Shown: positions 7,425 through 21,199 of the stretch, one piece after another
Position numbering within the stretch: position 1 is the first letter of the stretch
Layout of the letters: the number at the start of each line of letters is the position of its first letter
NCBI RefSeq assembly: GCF_000828895.1
Contig: NZ_AP014568.1
Location: forward strand, 1,991,858-2,055,857
From: Serpentinimonas raichei
GTDB taxonomy: Bacteria; Pseudomonadota; Gammaproteobacteria; Burkholderiales; Burkholderiaceae_C
Direction: 5' to 3'
DNA: 64,000 nt
Position numbers and translations under genes: made by a program
The notes under the pieces: generated by a model
Told to the model about the DNA's origin: nothing
The model's database searches: none
The model's input: the letters and a program-made list of their open reading frames with translations, nothing else

Positions 7425-9077
7425 ATGCGTGTGTCATCATCTGTAACAAACCCGGCGCTTGGTGCGGCGCCCTTGGGCGTGCCTGTAAGCGTGCCTGTAA
7501 GCGTGCCTGTGGGCGACCCCTCGGAAGCCCCTGAAGCCCGCCCCCTGGCCTTGCACACTTGGCGCGAGACCCTGCAGGCGCTGTGGGACTGGCGCATCCT
7601 GAGCCTGCTGATGCTGGGTTTTTCGGCCGGGCTGCCGCTGCTGCTGATCTTTTCCTCGCTCTCGCTGTGGCTGATGGAAGCCGGGGTGGAGCGCCGCGCC
7701 GTGACCTTTTTTAGCTGGGCCGCGCTGGGTTACTCGTTCAAGTTCGTCTGGGCGCCGCTGGTGGACCGGCTGCCGCTGCCGTGGCTGACCGGGCGCCTGG
7801 GGCGGCGCCGCGCCTACATGCTGCTGGCGCAGATCGGGGTGGCGGGGGCGATCGTCGGCATGGCCCTCACCGACCCGGCCGCGGGCGGCTGGGCGCTGAC
7901 GCAGATGGCGCTGTTTGCGGTGCTGCTGGGCTTTATGTCGGCCACGCAAGACATCGTCATCGACGCCTACCGCATCGAAATCGCCCGCCCCGAGCAGCAG
8001 GGGCTGCTGTCGGCGGCCTACATCGCGGGCTACCGCGTGGGCATGATCGTGGCCGGGGCCGGGGTGCTGTTTCTGGCGGCGCACTGGGGCACTTCGCGCG
8101 GCAACTACCAGTTCGAGGCCTGGCAGTCGGCTTACCTGATCATGGCCTGCGTGATGGGCATCGGCATGCTGACCACGTTGCTCACGCCCGAGCCCGACTC
8201 CTCCAAGCAGCAGGCGCAACTGGCCCCGGCCGGGCAGCATCTGCGCTTGCTGGGGGTGTTTTTGTTCAGCCTGCTGGGGCTGGTGCTGGTGTTCTGGGGC
8301 GTGGGGCGCTTGGGCGCACCGCTGCTGGCTGGCAACGGGCCGCTGTGGAGCCTGCTGTTCGAGGCCAGCCGCATGGCGCTGGCGCTGGGGGCCGCCTTTG
8401 CTTTGGGCTGGGCCCTGATCCGCATCGGGTTCGCCAGTTCCGAGCAGGCGCGCATCACTTGGGTGGAGCCGGTGCTCGATTTTTGGCACCGCTACGGCTG
8501 GCGTACCGCGGCGCTGCTGCTGGCGCTGGTGGGGCTGTACCGCATCTCCGACATCGTGCTCGGCGTGATCTCCAACATTTTTTACCAGGACATGGGCTTT
8601 ACCAAGCCCGAAATCGCCACCGCCGTCAAGACCTACGGGCTGGTGATCACCATCGCTGGCGGTTTTCTGGGTGGCATCTTGGCGTACCGGATCGGCGTCA
8701 TGCGCGCGCTGATGTGGGGCGCGATCCTGTCGGCCGCCACCAACCTGGCTTTCATCGGCCTGGCCATGGTGGGGCGCGACCTCACCTGGCTGTACTGGGT
8801 GGTGTCGATCGACAACCTGGCGGCCGGCTTTGCCAGCGCCGCCTTCGTGGCCTTTTTGTCTAGCCTGACCAACATCCAGTTCACGGCGGTGCAGTACGCG
8901 ATCTTTAGCTCGCTCATGACGCTGCTGCCCAAAACGCTGGGCGGCTACTCGGGCGCCATGGTCGATGGCTTGGGCTACCCCGGCTTTTTCACGCTCACCG
9001 CGCTGCTCGGGGTGCCGGTGATCGCGCTGGTCTGGTTGGCCGGTAGGCGGCTGCAAATCGCCGAGCGCCCGCCTTGA
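7425..9077 (+). CDS. ampG: AmpG-type muropeptide permease (MFS)
   Basis: Inner-membrane major-facilitator transporter of 550 residues with 12 or more hydrophobic segments. AmpG imports anhydromuropeptides for cell-wall recycling and feeds beta-lactamase induction. Supporting motifs are SAGLPLLLIFSSLSLWL, GYSFKFVWAPLVDRLP and GFMSATQDIVIDAYRIE, the characteristic early segments of AmpG. An N-terminal extension of about 40 residues contains a Val-Pro repeat encoded by a 12-bp tandem repeat. The start is ATG 7425, after CAAAAT. Mpl, another murein-recycling enzyme, is encoded at 39.9 kb. Confidence 0.88.
   Translation: MRVSSSVTNPALGAAPLGVPVSVPVSVPVGDPSEAPEARPLALHTWRETLQALWDWRILSLLMLGFSAGLPLLLIFSSLSLWLMEAGVERRAVTFFSWAALGYSFKFVWAPLVDRLPLPWLTGRLGRRRAYMLLAQIGVAGAIVGMALTDPAAGGWALTQMALFAVLLGFMSATQDIVIDAYRIEIARPEQQGLLSAAYIAGYRVGMIVAGAGVLFLAAHWGTSRGNYQFEAWQSAYLIMACVMGIGMLTTLLTPEPDSSKQQAQLAPAGQHLRLLGVFLFSLLGLVLVFWGVGRLGAPLLAGNGPLWSLLFEASRMALALGAAFALGWALIRIGFASSEQARITWVEPVLDFWHRYGWRTAALLLALVGLYRISDIVLGVISNIFYQDMGFTKPEIATAVKTYGLVITIAGGFLGGILAYRIGVMRALMWGAILSAATNLAFIGLAMVGRDLTWLYWVVSIDNLAAGFASAAFVAFLSSLTNIQFTAVQYAIFSSLMTLLPKTLGGYSGAMVDGLGYPGFFTLTALLGVPVIALVWLAGRRLQIAERPP
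7477..7510 (+). repeat. 12-bp tandem repeat in the ampG 5' region
   Basis: GCGTGCCTGTAA occurs twice and then partially a third time (2.8 units) with no mismatch. It encodes VPVS units in the extended AmpG N-terminus. The unit is a multiple of 3, so changes in copy number would keep the frame. Confidence 0.85.
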
Positions 9078-9296
9078 CGCCCCGCACCCGATTGGGCCGC
9101 CCTCCCCCAAACAGGGGATAGGCAAAGCCTTGCTGCACCTGCACAATCAAGCCCAGTCGCTGTCAACACAGTCAGATCAAGGGCGCAGCAGAAAGCCCAC
9201 AGGGTGTGGCGGCCGCCAAACGGACCAGCCACTTTGGATCACTTTTCCCAACGACGTCCTGATGGACTTCACGCCGCCTTCGGGCGGCTTTTTTTT
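9078..9296 (+). other. Intergenic region after ampG, possible small RNA
   Basis: There is no convincing ORF between the ampG stop and the intrinsic terminator at 9273-9296. The terminator lies almost 200 nt beyond ampG, so it may end a small RNA rather than ampG. TTGCTG (9130-9135) and CACAAT (9142-9147) are too close together to be a standard promoter. I see no match to a known RNA family. Confidence 0.25.
9273..9296 (+). terminator. Rho-independent terminator with TTCG loop
   Basis: GCCGCC (9273-9278), tetraloop TTCG and GGCGGC (9283-9288) are followed by eight T residues (9289-9296). This is a strong intrinsic terminator on the plus strand. It also separates ampG from the convergent thioesterase gene. 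Confidence 0.85.
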
Positions 9297-9324
9297 GGCC
9301 TTGCCGCTGCGGGCCCGCCCCGGG

Positions 9325-9792
9325 CTAAGCCGCCTTGGGCACTTGGCGCGGCCGGCCTTGGTCGTCGATCGCCACGTAGGTGAGCGATGCCTCGGTCACT
9401 TTCACGTAGCGGCCTTGGGCCGAGAAGCGCTCGGCGTACACCTCCACCTGCACCGTGATCGAGGTGTTGCCGATGCGCGTCAAGGTGGCGTAAAAGCTCA
9501 GGATGTCGCCCACCCGCACCGGCTGTTTGAAGATAAACTGGTTTACCGCCACGGTGGCGATGCGCCCCTGCGCCAGCCGCGCGGGCAGTACCGAACCGGC
9601 CAAATCCACTTGGGCCATGACCCAGCCGCCAAAAATGTCGCCGTTGGGGTTGCAGTCAGCCGGCATCGGGATCACCTTGAGCACCAGTTCGTGCTCGCAA
9701 GCGGGTTGGGGAATGTGACCCAAGCGGGTGGCGGGCGCGGCACCGACTTCGGGGGCCGTGGGGGCTGCTGTGGGGGTTGCGTGGGTGCTCAT
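9325..9792 (-). CDS. Acyl-CoA thioesterase, YciA-like hotdog
   Basis: A 155-residue hotdog-fold acyl-CoA thioesterase. Motifs typical of the YciA/BFIT group are MPADCNPNGDIFGGWVMAQVD (residues 43-63), where the Asn-Asp-Gly loop supplies the catalytic Asp, and RVGDILSFYATLTRIGNTS. Such enzymes hydrolyse short to medium acyl-CoAs in the cytosol. The N-terminal 25 residues are a low-complexity Ala/Pro/Thr tail. The start ATG overlaps the stop of the upstream LysR gene (ATGA), so the two are cotranscribed and probably translationally coupled. Confidence 0.88.
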   Translation of the reverse strand: MSTHATPTAAPTAPEVGAAPATRLGHIPQPACEHELVLKVIPMPADCNPNGDIFGGWVMAQVDLAGSVLPARLAQGRIATVAVNQFIFKQPVRVGDILSFYATLTRIGNTSITVQVEVYAERFSAQGRYVKVTEASLTYVAIDDQGRPRQVPKAA

Positions 9793-10760
9793 GGGGCCGA
9801 ATTGTCGGGCATCGCAATCGTGGGTGCCTTCAACCCACTGCCTGCTTGGAACGCCGTCGGCAGCGCGGAACGCAAATGCTCGATCCAAGCGCTGGCGGCC
9901 AGCGGCAGGCGGCGGTCGCGCCGCCACACCAGTTGCCACAGGCGCAGGATCGGAAAGCCCGTCATGGGCAGCAGCGCCAGCCCTTCCTGCGCTGGGTCGG
10001 CGTCGAGCGCGTGGCGCGACAGCACCGCCAGCCCCAGCCCGGCGGCCACCGCGTGCTTGATCGCCTCGTTGCTGCCCAAGGTCAGGCGTTCGTCGGGATC
10101 GAGGCCGTTGGCGCGCAAGTGCTCCAGCACCACCTGGCGCGTGCCAGAGCCGCTCTCGCGCCACAGCAGCGTCTGGCCCTTGAGCGCGCTCAGCGGCAGG
10201 CGGCGCCGTTGCGCCCACGGGTGCCCGGCCGGGCCGATCAGCACCAGCGGGTTGTCCAGCACCGGCAGCGTGTGCAGCGGCGGGAAGCTGGGCGGGCGCA
10301 TCATCAGCGCCAGATCGACGCGCTCGCTGCGCAGCAGCTCCACCACGGCGTCGCGGTTGTGCACCGCCAGCTCGATGTCGATGCCCGGGTGCGTGCGCGC
10401 AAAGGCGCTGATCCACTGGGCGATGAAGTACTCGGTGGTGGTCACCCCGGCGATGCGCAGCGTGCCGCGCTTGAGCCCCTGCAGCGCCAGCAGCTCCTCT
10501 TCCAGCGCCTGCCAGCGCGTGAACACATCCAGCACCGCCTCGCGCAGCAGCGTCCCGCTGTCGGTGATGCGGATGCCGCGTCCGGCCGGCGCCAGCAGCG
10601 CCTGCCCCAGCGCGGCCTGCATCTCGTGCACCTGCGACGACACGGTGGGCTGCGCCAGATGCAGCTCGCGCGCGGCGGCGGTGATCGAACCCAGCCGCGC
10701 CACCGCCTCCCAGGTGCGCATTTGGGCAAAGCTGATTCGGGGTGGGCGCAATTTATTCAT
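9789..10760 (-). CDS. LysR-family transcriptional regulator
   Basis: DNA-binding regulator of 323 residues with an N-terminal winged helix-turn-helix (about residues 10-70: FAQMRTWEAVARLGSITAA, then LAQPTVSSQVHEMQ). The C-terminal periplasmic-binding-like effector domain begins near residue 98. The helix-turn-helix and overall sequence resemble CbbR-type regulators, but no CO2-fixation genes are present. It is divergent from icd across 145 bp, the usual LysR arrangement, so icd or the cotranscribed thioesterase may be its target. The effector is unknown. Confidence 0.87.
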   Translation of the reverse strand: MNKLRPPRISFAQMRTWEAVARLGSITAAARELHLAQPTVSSQVHEMQAALGQALLAPAGRGIRITDSGTLLREAVLDVFTRWQALEEELLALQGLKRGTLRIAGVTTTEYFIAQWISAFARTHPGIDIELAVHNRDAVVELLRSERVDLALMMRPPSFPPLHTLPVLDNPLVLIGPAGHPWAQRRRLPLSALKGQTLLWRESGSGTRQVVLEHLRANGLDPDERLTLGSNEAIKHAVAAGLGLAVLSRHALDADPAQEGLALLPMTGFPILRLWQLVWRRDRRLPLAASAWIEHLRSALPTAFQAGSGLKAPTIAMPDNSAP

Positions 10761-10812
10761 CGGTCTAGATCTATGGGTTGCATGCCGAATGATAATTTGA
10801 TTGCGATGAAAA

Positions 10813-10830
10813 TTCGCGCCATACTGCGAA
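10813..10830. promoter_or_regulatory. Inverted repeat between lysR and icd, candidate operator
   Basis: TTCGC (10813-10817) and GCGAA (10826-10830) form a perfect 5-bp inverted repeat with an 8-nt spacer, inside the lysR-icd divergent gap. It does not follow the strict T-N11-A LysR rule, so binding by the neighbouring regulator is only a possibility. GATAAT at 10791-10796 is a possible -10 box for icd. Confidence 0.3.
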
Positions 10831-10905
10831 ATGGCCCGCAGCCCACGAATGCTGCCGCGTCAAAGCTTGCAACGGTTCATCCACCCACTAGAGGAGCATC
10901 CCCCC

Positions 10906-12378
<1,473 letters not shown>

Positions 12379-12419
12379 AGCCTTGGCGGCCTGGGTGTGC
12401 GGCCACGGGCCATAGCTTC

Positions 12420-12446
12420 TATGATCGGGGGTTAGCCCCCCCGATC
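12420..12446 (+). promoter_or_regulatory. -10 box and leader hairpin of uvrA
   Basis: TATGAT (12420-12425) overlaps the start of a 9-bp perfect inverted repeat, GATCGGGGG (12423-12431) with CCCCCGATC (12438-12446) and a 6-nt loop. No T tract follows, so it is not an intrinsic terminator for icd. It could be a protein-binding site or a leader structure. No LexA-type CTGT-N8-ACAG box was seen here. Confidence 0.4.
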
Positions 12447-12461
12447 GAGACGCTGCGCCCC

Positions 12462-15449
<2,988 letters not shown>

Positions 15450-15607
15450 CGTGGACCCGTCACATCTGCTCCAAACTGCATGACTCAGGCGACAACTATC
15501 TTGACAGGCGCCGTGCGCTTGGATTTCGCCAGCCGGGTCAGCTCACGCATGTGCAACCGGCGGATGGCGCGCTGCGGTGCGCGCCCCTTCTTACGGTCGG
15601 GCGAGGC

Positions 15608-17425
15608 TCATACCGCGCTGTCCCACGGCGCCGACAGACGCACCGCGCCGTTGATGATGCCGACCATCGAGTACGTTTGCGGGAAGTTGCCCCACAACTC
15701 GCCGGTGACCGGATCGAGGTCCTCGCCGAGCAGGCCGACGTGGTTGCGGCGCCCCAGCAGGGCCTCGAAAGCGGCCCGTGCCTCTTCGTGGCGGCCGATG
15801 CGCGCCAGGGCGTCGACACGCCAGAACGAACAGACGTTGAATGCGACCTCGGGGCGGCCGAAGTCGTCCTCCGCCTCGTAGCGGCGCATGAACGGCCCGT
15901 CGCACAGGGACGCTTCCAGCGCCGCCACGGTGCTGGCAAAGCGTGCGTCGTGGCGCGGCAGGAAGCCCACTTCGCCCATCAGCAGCACGCTGGCGTCGAG
16001 GTCGCGCCCGCCCAGGCTCTCGACGTAAGCCTGGCGCTCTTCGTTCCACGCGCGCTCAACGATGGCTGTGCGGATCACTGCGGCGCGCTGCTGCCACAAG
16101 GCCGCGCGTTCCGGCAAGCCGAGCACGACAGCGATGCGGGCCAACCGGTCGCAGGCTGCCCAGCACATCAGTGCCGACGAGGTGTGCACGCGGGCCCGCG
16201 TGCGCAGCTCCCAGATGCCGGCGTCGGGCCGGTCGTGCAGAGCCCAGGCCTGCTCGCCCATCACTTCCAACGCGGTGAAGTCGGCCGCGTCACCGCGGCG
16301 GAACAGGCGGTGATCGTGGAAGGCCTGCGCGGCGCCGAGCACCACGCTGCCGTAGACGTCGTGCTGGAAGTGCTCCTGTGCTTGGTTGCCCACCCGCACC
16401 GGCCCCATGCCGCGGTATCCCGCTGCGCGCGCCACCACCGACTCGGGCAGCGACTTCTCCAGACCGATGCCGTACAGCGGCTGCACGTGACCGTTCTCGG
16501 CGCCGCGCACCACGTTGTAGAGCCAACTGAGGTAGGCCTCCATCGTGCCGACCTCGGCCAAGCTGTTCAGCGCGCGGACGACGAAGAAGGCGTCGCGCAG
16601 CCAGCAGTAGCGGTAGTCCCAGTTGCGGCCACTATTCGCGGCTTCAGGGATGCTGGTGGTCATCGCCGCGACGATGGCGCCGGTATCCTCGAACTGGCAC
16701 AGCTTGAGCGTGATGGCGGCGCGAATCACCGCGTCCTGCCACTCCAGCGGCACCGCCAGCCGGCGTGACCAGTGGCGCCAGTAGAGCGCGGTTTGCTCCT
16801 CGAACTCGCGCGCGGTGTTGTCGATGCTGCCGACCAGCGTTTCGTCGGGCCCGAGCAGCAGGCTCATCGACCGGGTCGGCGAGAACCAGGTGCCTTCGAG
16901 CAGGTAGGTCAGCGGCACGCTCGTGTTCAGCCGCAGCGTCAAGTCGGGCATCACGAAACGCAGGTGGTGGCTGCCGCGCGTCAGGGTCGGCGACGTGGTG
17001 CCCCAGTCACCGTGCGGGCGCACCGTGATGCGCACACGCGGGTGGCCGGCCAGCAGGTGGACCCGGCGCACGAGTTGTGCCGGCCGGAACACACGGTCGC
17101 GGTGGATGAAGCGTGGCGCGAAGTCCGTGAGCTCGATGCCCTGGCCGCGGTCGTCCCACAGCCGGGTGCGCACGATCGCGGTGCCGGGGTCGTAACTTTG
17201 TTCGGTGCGTGCCAGCCCTTCGAGTTCGACGGTCAGCGCGCCGTCCAGCGGCAGCCCGTCGCGGCTGTGCAGCAGCGCGTCGAAGACCGGCGTGCTGTCG
17301 AAGCGCGGCATGCAGCACCAGACGATGCTGCCGCGGCGCTCGATCAGTGCGCTGACGGTGCAGTTGCCGATCAGCGCCAGGTCCAGACTGGCCGCCGGGC
17401 GGGGCGCGGCTTGATTCGCAGGCAT
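15608..17425 (-). CDS. Glycoside hydrolase family 15, probable trehalase
   Basis: A 605-residue GH15 enzyme: an N-terminal beta-sandwich (to about residue 230) and an alpha/alpha-barrel carrying NWDYRYCWLRDAFF, a hallmark of GH15. The barrel ends with NVCSFWRVDALARIG and the typical MVGIINGAVRLS. GH15 includes glucoamylases, glucodextranases and actinobacterial-type trehalases. The divergent neighbours are trehalose synthesis genes, so trehalose hydrolysis is the best inference. No signal peptide is seen, so it is probably cytosolic. The start ATG 17425 has GGAG at 17433-17436, 7 nt upstream; ATG 17440 is a weaker option. After the TGA the same frame stays open for another 40 codons. Confidence 0.82.
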   Translation of the reverse strand: MPANQAAPRPAASLDLALIGNCTVSALIERRGSIVWCCMPRFDSTPVFDALLHSRDGLPLDGALTVELEGLARTEQSYDPGTAIVRTRLWDDRGQGIELTDFAPRFIHRDRVFRPAQLVRRVHLLAGHPRVRITVRPHGDWGTTSPTLTRGSHHLRFVMPDLTLRLNTSVPLTYLLEGTWFSPTRSMSLLLGPDETLVGSIDNTAREFEEQTALYWRHWSRRLAVPLEWQDAVIRAAITLKLCQFEDTGAIVAAMTTSIPEAANSGRNWDYRYCWLRDAFFVVRALNSLAEVGTMEAYLSWLYNVVRGAENGHVQPLYGIGLEKSLPESVVARAAGYRGMGPVRVGNQAQEHFQHDVYGSVVLGAAQAFHDHRLFRRGDAADFTALEVMGEQAWALHDRPDAGIWELRTRARVHTSSALMCWAACDRLARIAVVLGLPERAALWQQRAAVIRTAIVERAWNEERQAYVESLGGRDLDASVLLMGEVGFLPRHDARFASTVAALEASLCDGPFMRRYEAEDDFGRPEVAFNVCSFWRVDALARIGRHEEARAAFEALLGRRNHVGLLGEDLDPVTGELWGNFPQTYSMVGIINGAVRLSAPWDSAV

Positions 17426-17654
17426 CGTTAAACTCCGCATCGAAAAAGGCGAAAGGGGTTTTGGGTCGGTCAGGATGTAAACTTGATCGAATGTACATGA
17501 AGACCGACCTGCGAGCACCGCCAAGCCTTCCCGCCCTCACCGTATGCGGCAGGCCCGTTTGCCATCCGATGGCGGCATCAACAGCGCCTTCGCCTTTCGA
17601 CATGAACCCACCTAGACAGCGGCTGACGCCGCAACCCGACCCGCGCATCCGAGC
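17426..17654. other. Divergent control region between GH15 gene and otsA
   Basis: A 229-bp gap without a convincing gene; the short plus-strand ORF across it lacks a ribosome-binding site. It must hold promoters for both divergent transcription units, but I could not identify clear -35/-10 pairs or operators. Confidence 0.3.
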
Positions 17655-20018
17655 GTGAAGACCTTCCGCCTGCAGTTGCGCTTTCTGGTGCCGCTGATTG
17701 CGGTGCTGGTCACGGCTTCGTACTTGGCCGTGCCGTTTATGGACCAGGTCACGCTGCGATGGTTCAGCCGCGACCTCAACAGCCGCGGCACGCTGGTCGC
17801 CAGCGCCTTGTCCGACTCGGTCGGCGAGGCCTTGATCGCCGGCCGGCCGGCGCGGCTGCAGCCGCTGTTTGACCGCGCCGTGAAGGATGAGCGGCTGCTG
17901 GCGGTCGGCCTGTGCAATGCCGATGGTCTGCTGCTGCAGAGCACCGCCGGCTTCCCAGCGACGCTGGGTTGCGCGCAGGCGCAGGTGCTGGCCGCCCAGC
18001 CCGAACCGTGGCTGGCGCTCCCCGGCGGCGCGGTGCATTTGGGTGTGCACGACGTGATCGGCCAACCGCCGCCGCCTCCCTCACCGCCGCTGGAGCAGGT
18101 GAGTCCTGCATCAGGCCTGATCCCCGACACGGCGCTGGCCAGACTTGGCGAGGCGGCTGCGGCGATCGAATCGCCAACCTCGTCACCATTGCTGTTGGGC
18201 CGCCTTGTGCTGCTGCAAGACATGAGCTTCATCGAACGCCGCAGCGCGGACACGCGGCGGTACCTGATCGGGCTGATTGCCGCCCTCGGCTTGGTGATTG
18301 CATTGATCACCGTGGTGGTGGCACAGCTCAGTTGGCGCGGATGGGTCAACGGCACACGCGCGCTGATGCGGGGCGAGGGCCTGCTGAGCCCGCTGCTGTC
18401 GGGTGCCGCATCGGCGCCGGAACTGGCGCCGTTGGCCGCCGACCTGCGCGCGCGGCTTCGCGACATGGAGGACGAGTTCCGCCGTTCGCAAGGCCCCGAG
18501 GCCGAGTGGACCGCCGAGCGCCTGCGCGCGCTGCTGCAGACCCACCTGAGCGGCGACCAGGTGATCGTCGTCTCCAACCGCGAGCCGTACATCCACGAAC
18601 ACGCCGACTCGGGCATTGTTGTTAAGCGGCCGGCCAGCGGGCTGGTCACCGCGGTCGAGCCGGTGATGCGCGCCTGCTCAGGCACCTGGATCGCCCACGG
18701 CAGCGGCAGCGCCGACCGTGACGTGGTCGACGCCGGCGACCGCGTGCTGGTACCGCCCGGGCAGGACGAATACCGGCTGCGCCGCGTCTGGCTCAGCGCC
18801 GAGGAAGAGCAGGGCTACTACTACGGCTTGGCCAACGAAGGCCTCTGGCCGCTGTGCCACGTGGCCCATGTGCGCCCGGTGTTCCGCGAATCCGACTGGG
18901 AAGCCTACAAGCGTGTCAACCAACGCTTTGCCGACGCGGTGGTGGCCGAAGCGCGCAGCGAAGACCCGGTCGTGCTGGTGCAGGACTATCACTTTGCGCT
19001 GTTGCCGGCGATGGTGCGCGAGCGGCTGCCGCAGGCCACCATCCTCACCTTCTGGCACATCCCGTGGCCGAACCCGGAGTCCTTCGGCATCTGCCCGTGG
19101 CGGCGCGAGATCCTGCAAGGCTTGCTCGGCAGCACGATCCTCGGCTTCCACACCCGCTTCCATTGCAAGAACTTCATCGAGACCGTGGACCGCTACCTCG
19201 AAGCGCGAATCGAGCACGAACACTCGACCATCGCCTTTCGCGAGAAGGAGACGCTGATCGAGAGCTACCCGATCTCGATCGAGTGGCCAAGCCCGGAGCA
19301 GGCTGCGGGCTGGGCCAGCGCGGCCGAGTGCCGCCAGCGGGTGGTCGGGCGCCTGGGCCTGCCTACCGACATCTGCCTGGCTGTCGGTGTCGATCGTTTC
19401 GACTACACCAAGGGCATCCTCGAACGCCTGAATGCGGTCGAGCGGCTGCTCGAGAAGCGTCCCGAGTGGGTCGGCCGCTTCGTCTTCGTGCAGGTCGCCG
19501 CGCCGACGCGCAGCGCGCTCGAGGAGTACCGCAGCTTCCAGGAGCGCATCGAGCGTGTCGCCGAGCGCATCAACCAGCGCTTCGGCCGCCCGGGCTACCA
19601 GCCGGTGCACCTGCTCGCGACGCACCACGAGCACGACGCCGTGACCGAACTGTACCGCGCTGCCGACATCTGCATGGTCACCAGCCTGCACGACGGCATG
19701 AACCTGGTCTGCAAGGAGTTCGTTGCGGCGCGCGACGACCTGCGCGGCGTGCTGATCCTGAGCCGCTTTGCCGGTGCCGCGCGTGAGCTGTCGGAGGCGT
19801 TGATCGTCAACCCGTACCACGTCGAGGAGACCGCCGACGCACTGCACCGCGCGGCCTCGATGCCGCCGGCCGAGCAGCGCGAACGCATGGCCAGCCTGCG
19901 TGGCACGGTGCGCGAGTTCAACGTCTACCGCTGGGCCGGGCGCATGTTGGCCGATGCCGGGCGCTGGCGGCTGCGTTCGCGCATCGAAGCGCGCGTCAAG
20001 CGCTCCCAGACGGGTTGA
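17655..20018 (+). CDS. otsA: Trehalose-6-phosphate synthase with membrane-anchored N-terminal sensor-like domain
   Basis: GT20 glycosyltransferase that should join UDP-glucose and glucose-6-phosphate. The 787-residue protein is far longer than ordinary OtsA (about 470). Residues 9-28 and 203-225 are transmembrane, enclosing about 170 residues predicted to be periplasmic, followed by a HAMP-like linker (226-300). The GT20 domain begins at VIVVSNREPY (303) and includes QDYHFALLP, FWHIPWPNPE, GFHTRFHCKNF, VGVDRFDYTKGI and SLHDGMNLVCKEF. The GTG start at 17655 is the only option after an in-frame stop at 17613. otsB follows 30 nt later. A related GT20 activity such as glucosylglycerol-phosphate synthesis is possible, but otsB favours trehalose. 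Gln codons are mostly CAG, unlike the flanking genes. Confidence 0.85.
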   Translation: MKTFRLQLRFLVPLIAVLVTASYLAVPFMDQVTLRWFSRDLNSRGTLVASALSDSVGEALIAGRPARLQPLFDRAVKDERLLAVGLCNADGLLLQSTAGFPATLGCAQAQVLAAQPEPWLALPGGAVHLGVHDVIGQPPPPPSPPLEQVSPASGLIPDTALARLGEAAAAIESPTSSPLLLGRLVLLQDMSFIERRSADTRRYLIGLIAALGLVIALITVVVAQLSWRGWVNGTRALMRGEGLLSPLLSGAASAPELAPLAADLRARLRDMEDEFRRSQGPEAEWTAERLRALLQTHLSGDQVIVVSNREPYIHEHADSGIVVKRPASGLVTAVEPVMRACSGTWIAHGSGSADRDVVDAGDRVLVPPGQDEYRLRRVWLSAEEEQGYYYGLANEGLWPLCHVAHVRPVFRESDWEAYKRVNQRFADAVVAEARSEDPVVLVQDYHFALLPAMVRERLPQATILTFWHIPWPNPESFGICPWRREILQGLLGSTILGFHTRFHCKNFIETVDRYLEARIEHEHSTIAFREKETLIESYPISIEWPSPEQAAGWASAAECRQRVVGRLGLPTDICLAVGVDRFDYTKGILERLNAVERLLEKRPEWVGRFVFVQVAAPTRSALEEYRSFQERIERVAERINQRFGRPGYQPVHLLATHHEHDAVTELYRAADICMVTSLHDGMNLVCKEFVAARDDLRGVLILSRFAGAARELSEALIVNPYHVEETADALHRAASMPPAEQRERMASLRGTVREFNVYRWAGRMLADAGRWRLRSRIEARVKRSQTG

Positions 20019-20048
20019 CCGGCCCCGCCTCTTTCGAAGCAAGCCGCC

Positions 20049-21130
<1,082 letters not shown>

Positions 21131-21199
21131 AGCGGGCCGCCAGCCATTCACCACGAAATCTCGGACTCGCAATCCGAATTTTTAAGCTAAGATGCGCAG

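Noticed and set aside
17461..17658. Short ORF of 65 codons between GH15 and otsA
   Set aside because: No ribosome-binding site, no family, and it covers the region that must hold the divergent promoters.
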